A stretch of DNA of 64,000 nt. It comes from Tupaia tana. Lineage: Eukaryota > Chordata > Mammalia > Scandentia > Tupaiidae. Positions 63,798 through 64,000 of this stretch are shown piece by piece. The stretch spans positions 26,148,696-26,212,695 of the forward strand of contig JAKSZU010000025.1 of NCBI GenBank assembly GCA_026018925.1. Reading direction: 5' to 3'. The notes beneath the pieces were generated by a model that worked only from the letters and a program-made list of their open reading frames with translations, did no database searches and had not been told where the DNA came from. The position numbers were made by a program, and so were the translations under genes. How positions within the stretch are numbered: position 1 is the stretch's first letter; each line of letters begins with the position of its first letter.

Positions 63798-63880
63798 GAG
63801 CTGGCTTAGATTCTTAGATTTATTTTTATTGCTATCTTCAGTACCTGGCAGTATATCGAATAAATGAATGGTTTTCCATG
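63798..63880 (+). repeat. L2-like 3' terminus
   Basis: TTTATTTTTATTGCTATCTT, CAGTACCTGGCAGTATATCG and AATAAATGAATGGTTTTCC match the L2 end (CAGTGCCTGGCACA...AATAAATG). Sequence to 64000 is unrecognised. Confidence 0.6.
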
Positions 63881-64000
63881 CAACAGCACTGGTTTGTCCT
63901 GGTGAAAGCTCGAGTGATGAGCTCAGTGGTATAGTAATTTGATTGAATATGGTGTTTATGATCTCTAGGACTCTAAGCTTTTAGTGCAAATCAGAAAATG

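Overview
The window looks like nuclear DNA of a placental mammal and is almost entirely non-coding. The evidence is a dense set of short tRNA-derived SINEs with A-rich tails and target-site duplications, LINE-1 3' ends, old L2/MIR/MER2/MER5-type fragments shared by placental mammals, one MaLR-type LTR fossil, many (CA)n/(GA)n/(AT)n microsatellites, and no long open frames or bacterial-style gene packing. I recognise no protein-coding exon, rRNA, tRNA gene, CRISPR array or operon. The stretch is most likely intergenic or intronic.

The main repeats are two lineage-specific SINE families, named here for reference. SINE-A has a tRNA-like head starting GGGACCAGCAG or GGGGCCAGCAGGTGG, a Pol III A-box-like and B-box-like segment, and then one of two bodies. 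SINE-A long (about 250-270 bp plus tail) has a GC-rich body with a C6-T-G6 palindrome, a TCTCTGTCTG tract and an end CCCTATAGCAAAAA. SINE-A short (about 130-180 bp) goes straight from the head to a CT-rich tract and an AAATTAAA-type tail. SINE-B is about 220-260 bp, with a tRNA-like head, a diverged body and an end CATGGAAGAAATAAATA. These fit no rodent, simian primate, carnivore, ruminant or horse SINE that I know. A colugo (Dermoptera), whose tRNA-derived SINEs have similar heads, is my best guess, held only at about 0.4-0.5.

Layout. 0-12 kb is AT-rich with sparse SINEs, a mariner-type MITE, a possible Tigger-like element, and L2, MER2 and MER5A fossils. 12-15 kb holds a SINE cluster. 16-20 kb is more GC-rich, with a repeat-poor block at 16.0-17.0 kb ending in a perfect CTCF-type motif and a three-SINE cluster at 17.6-18.5 kb. 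20-25 kb has SINEs and an L1 3' end (23.7-24.5 kb). 25.6 kb has a second perfect CTCF-type motif. 26.8-33 kb is GC-rich, with a short CpG-dense block (28.13-28.45 kb) and many SINEs. 33-49 kb is mixed, with MITEs, a reverse L1 end, a nested SINE pair (41.5-41.9 kb), an LTR fossil (43.9 kb) and two SINEs in one MIR (48.2-48.9 kb). 49-64 kb is mostly old, diverged sequence with one very young SINE (50.94-51.21 kb), a palindromic MITE (58.3 kb) and a probable 3' end of a processed retrocopy (59.0 kb).

There is no gene pathway to describe. The most interesting signals concern genome architecture. The older SINE-A subfamily carries a CTCF core motif in its tRNA-like head which the younger subfamily has lost. 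Two non-SINE perfect CTCF motifs lie 8.7 kb apart in divergent orientation. Two 70-bp MITEs share the same termini. Several nested and TSD-flanked insertions allow relative dating.
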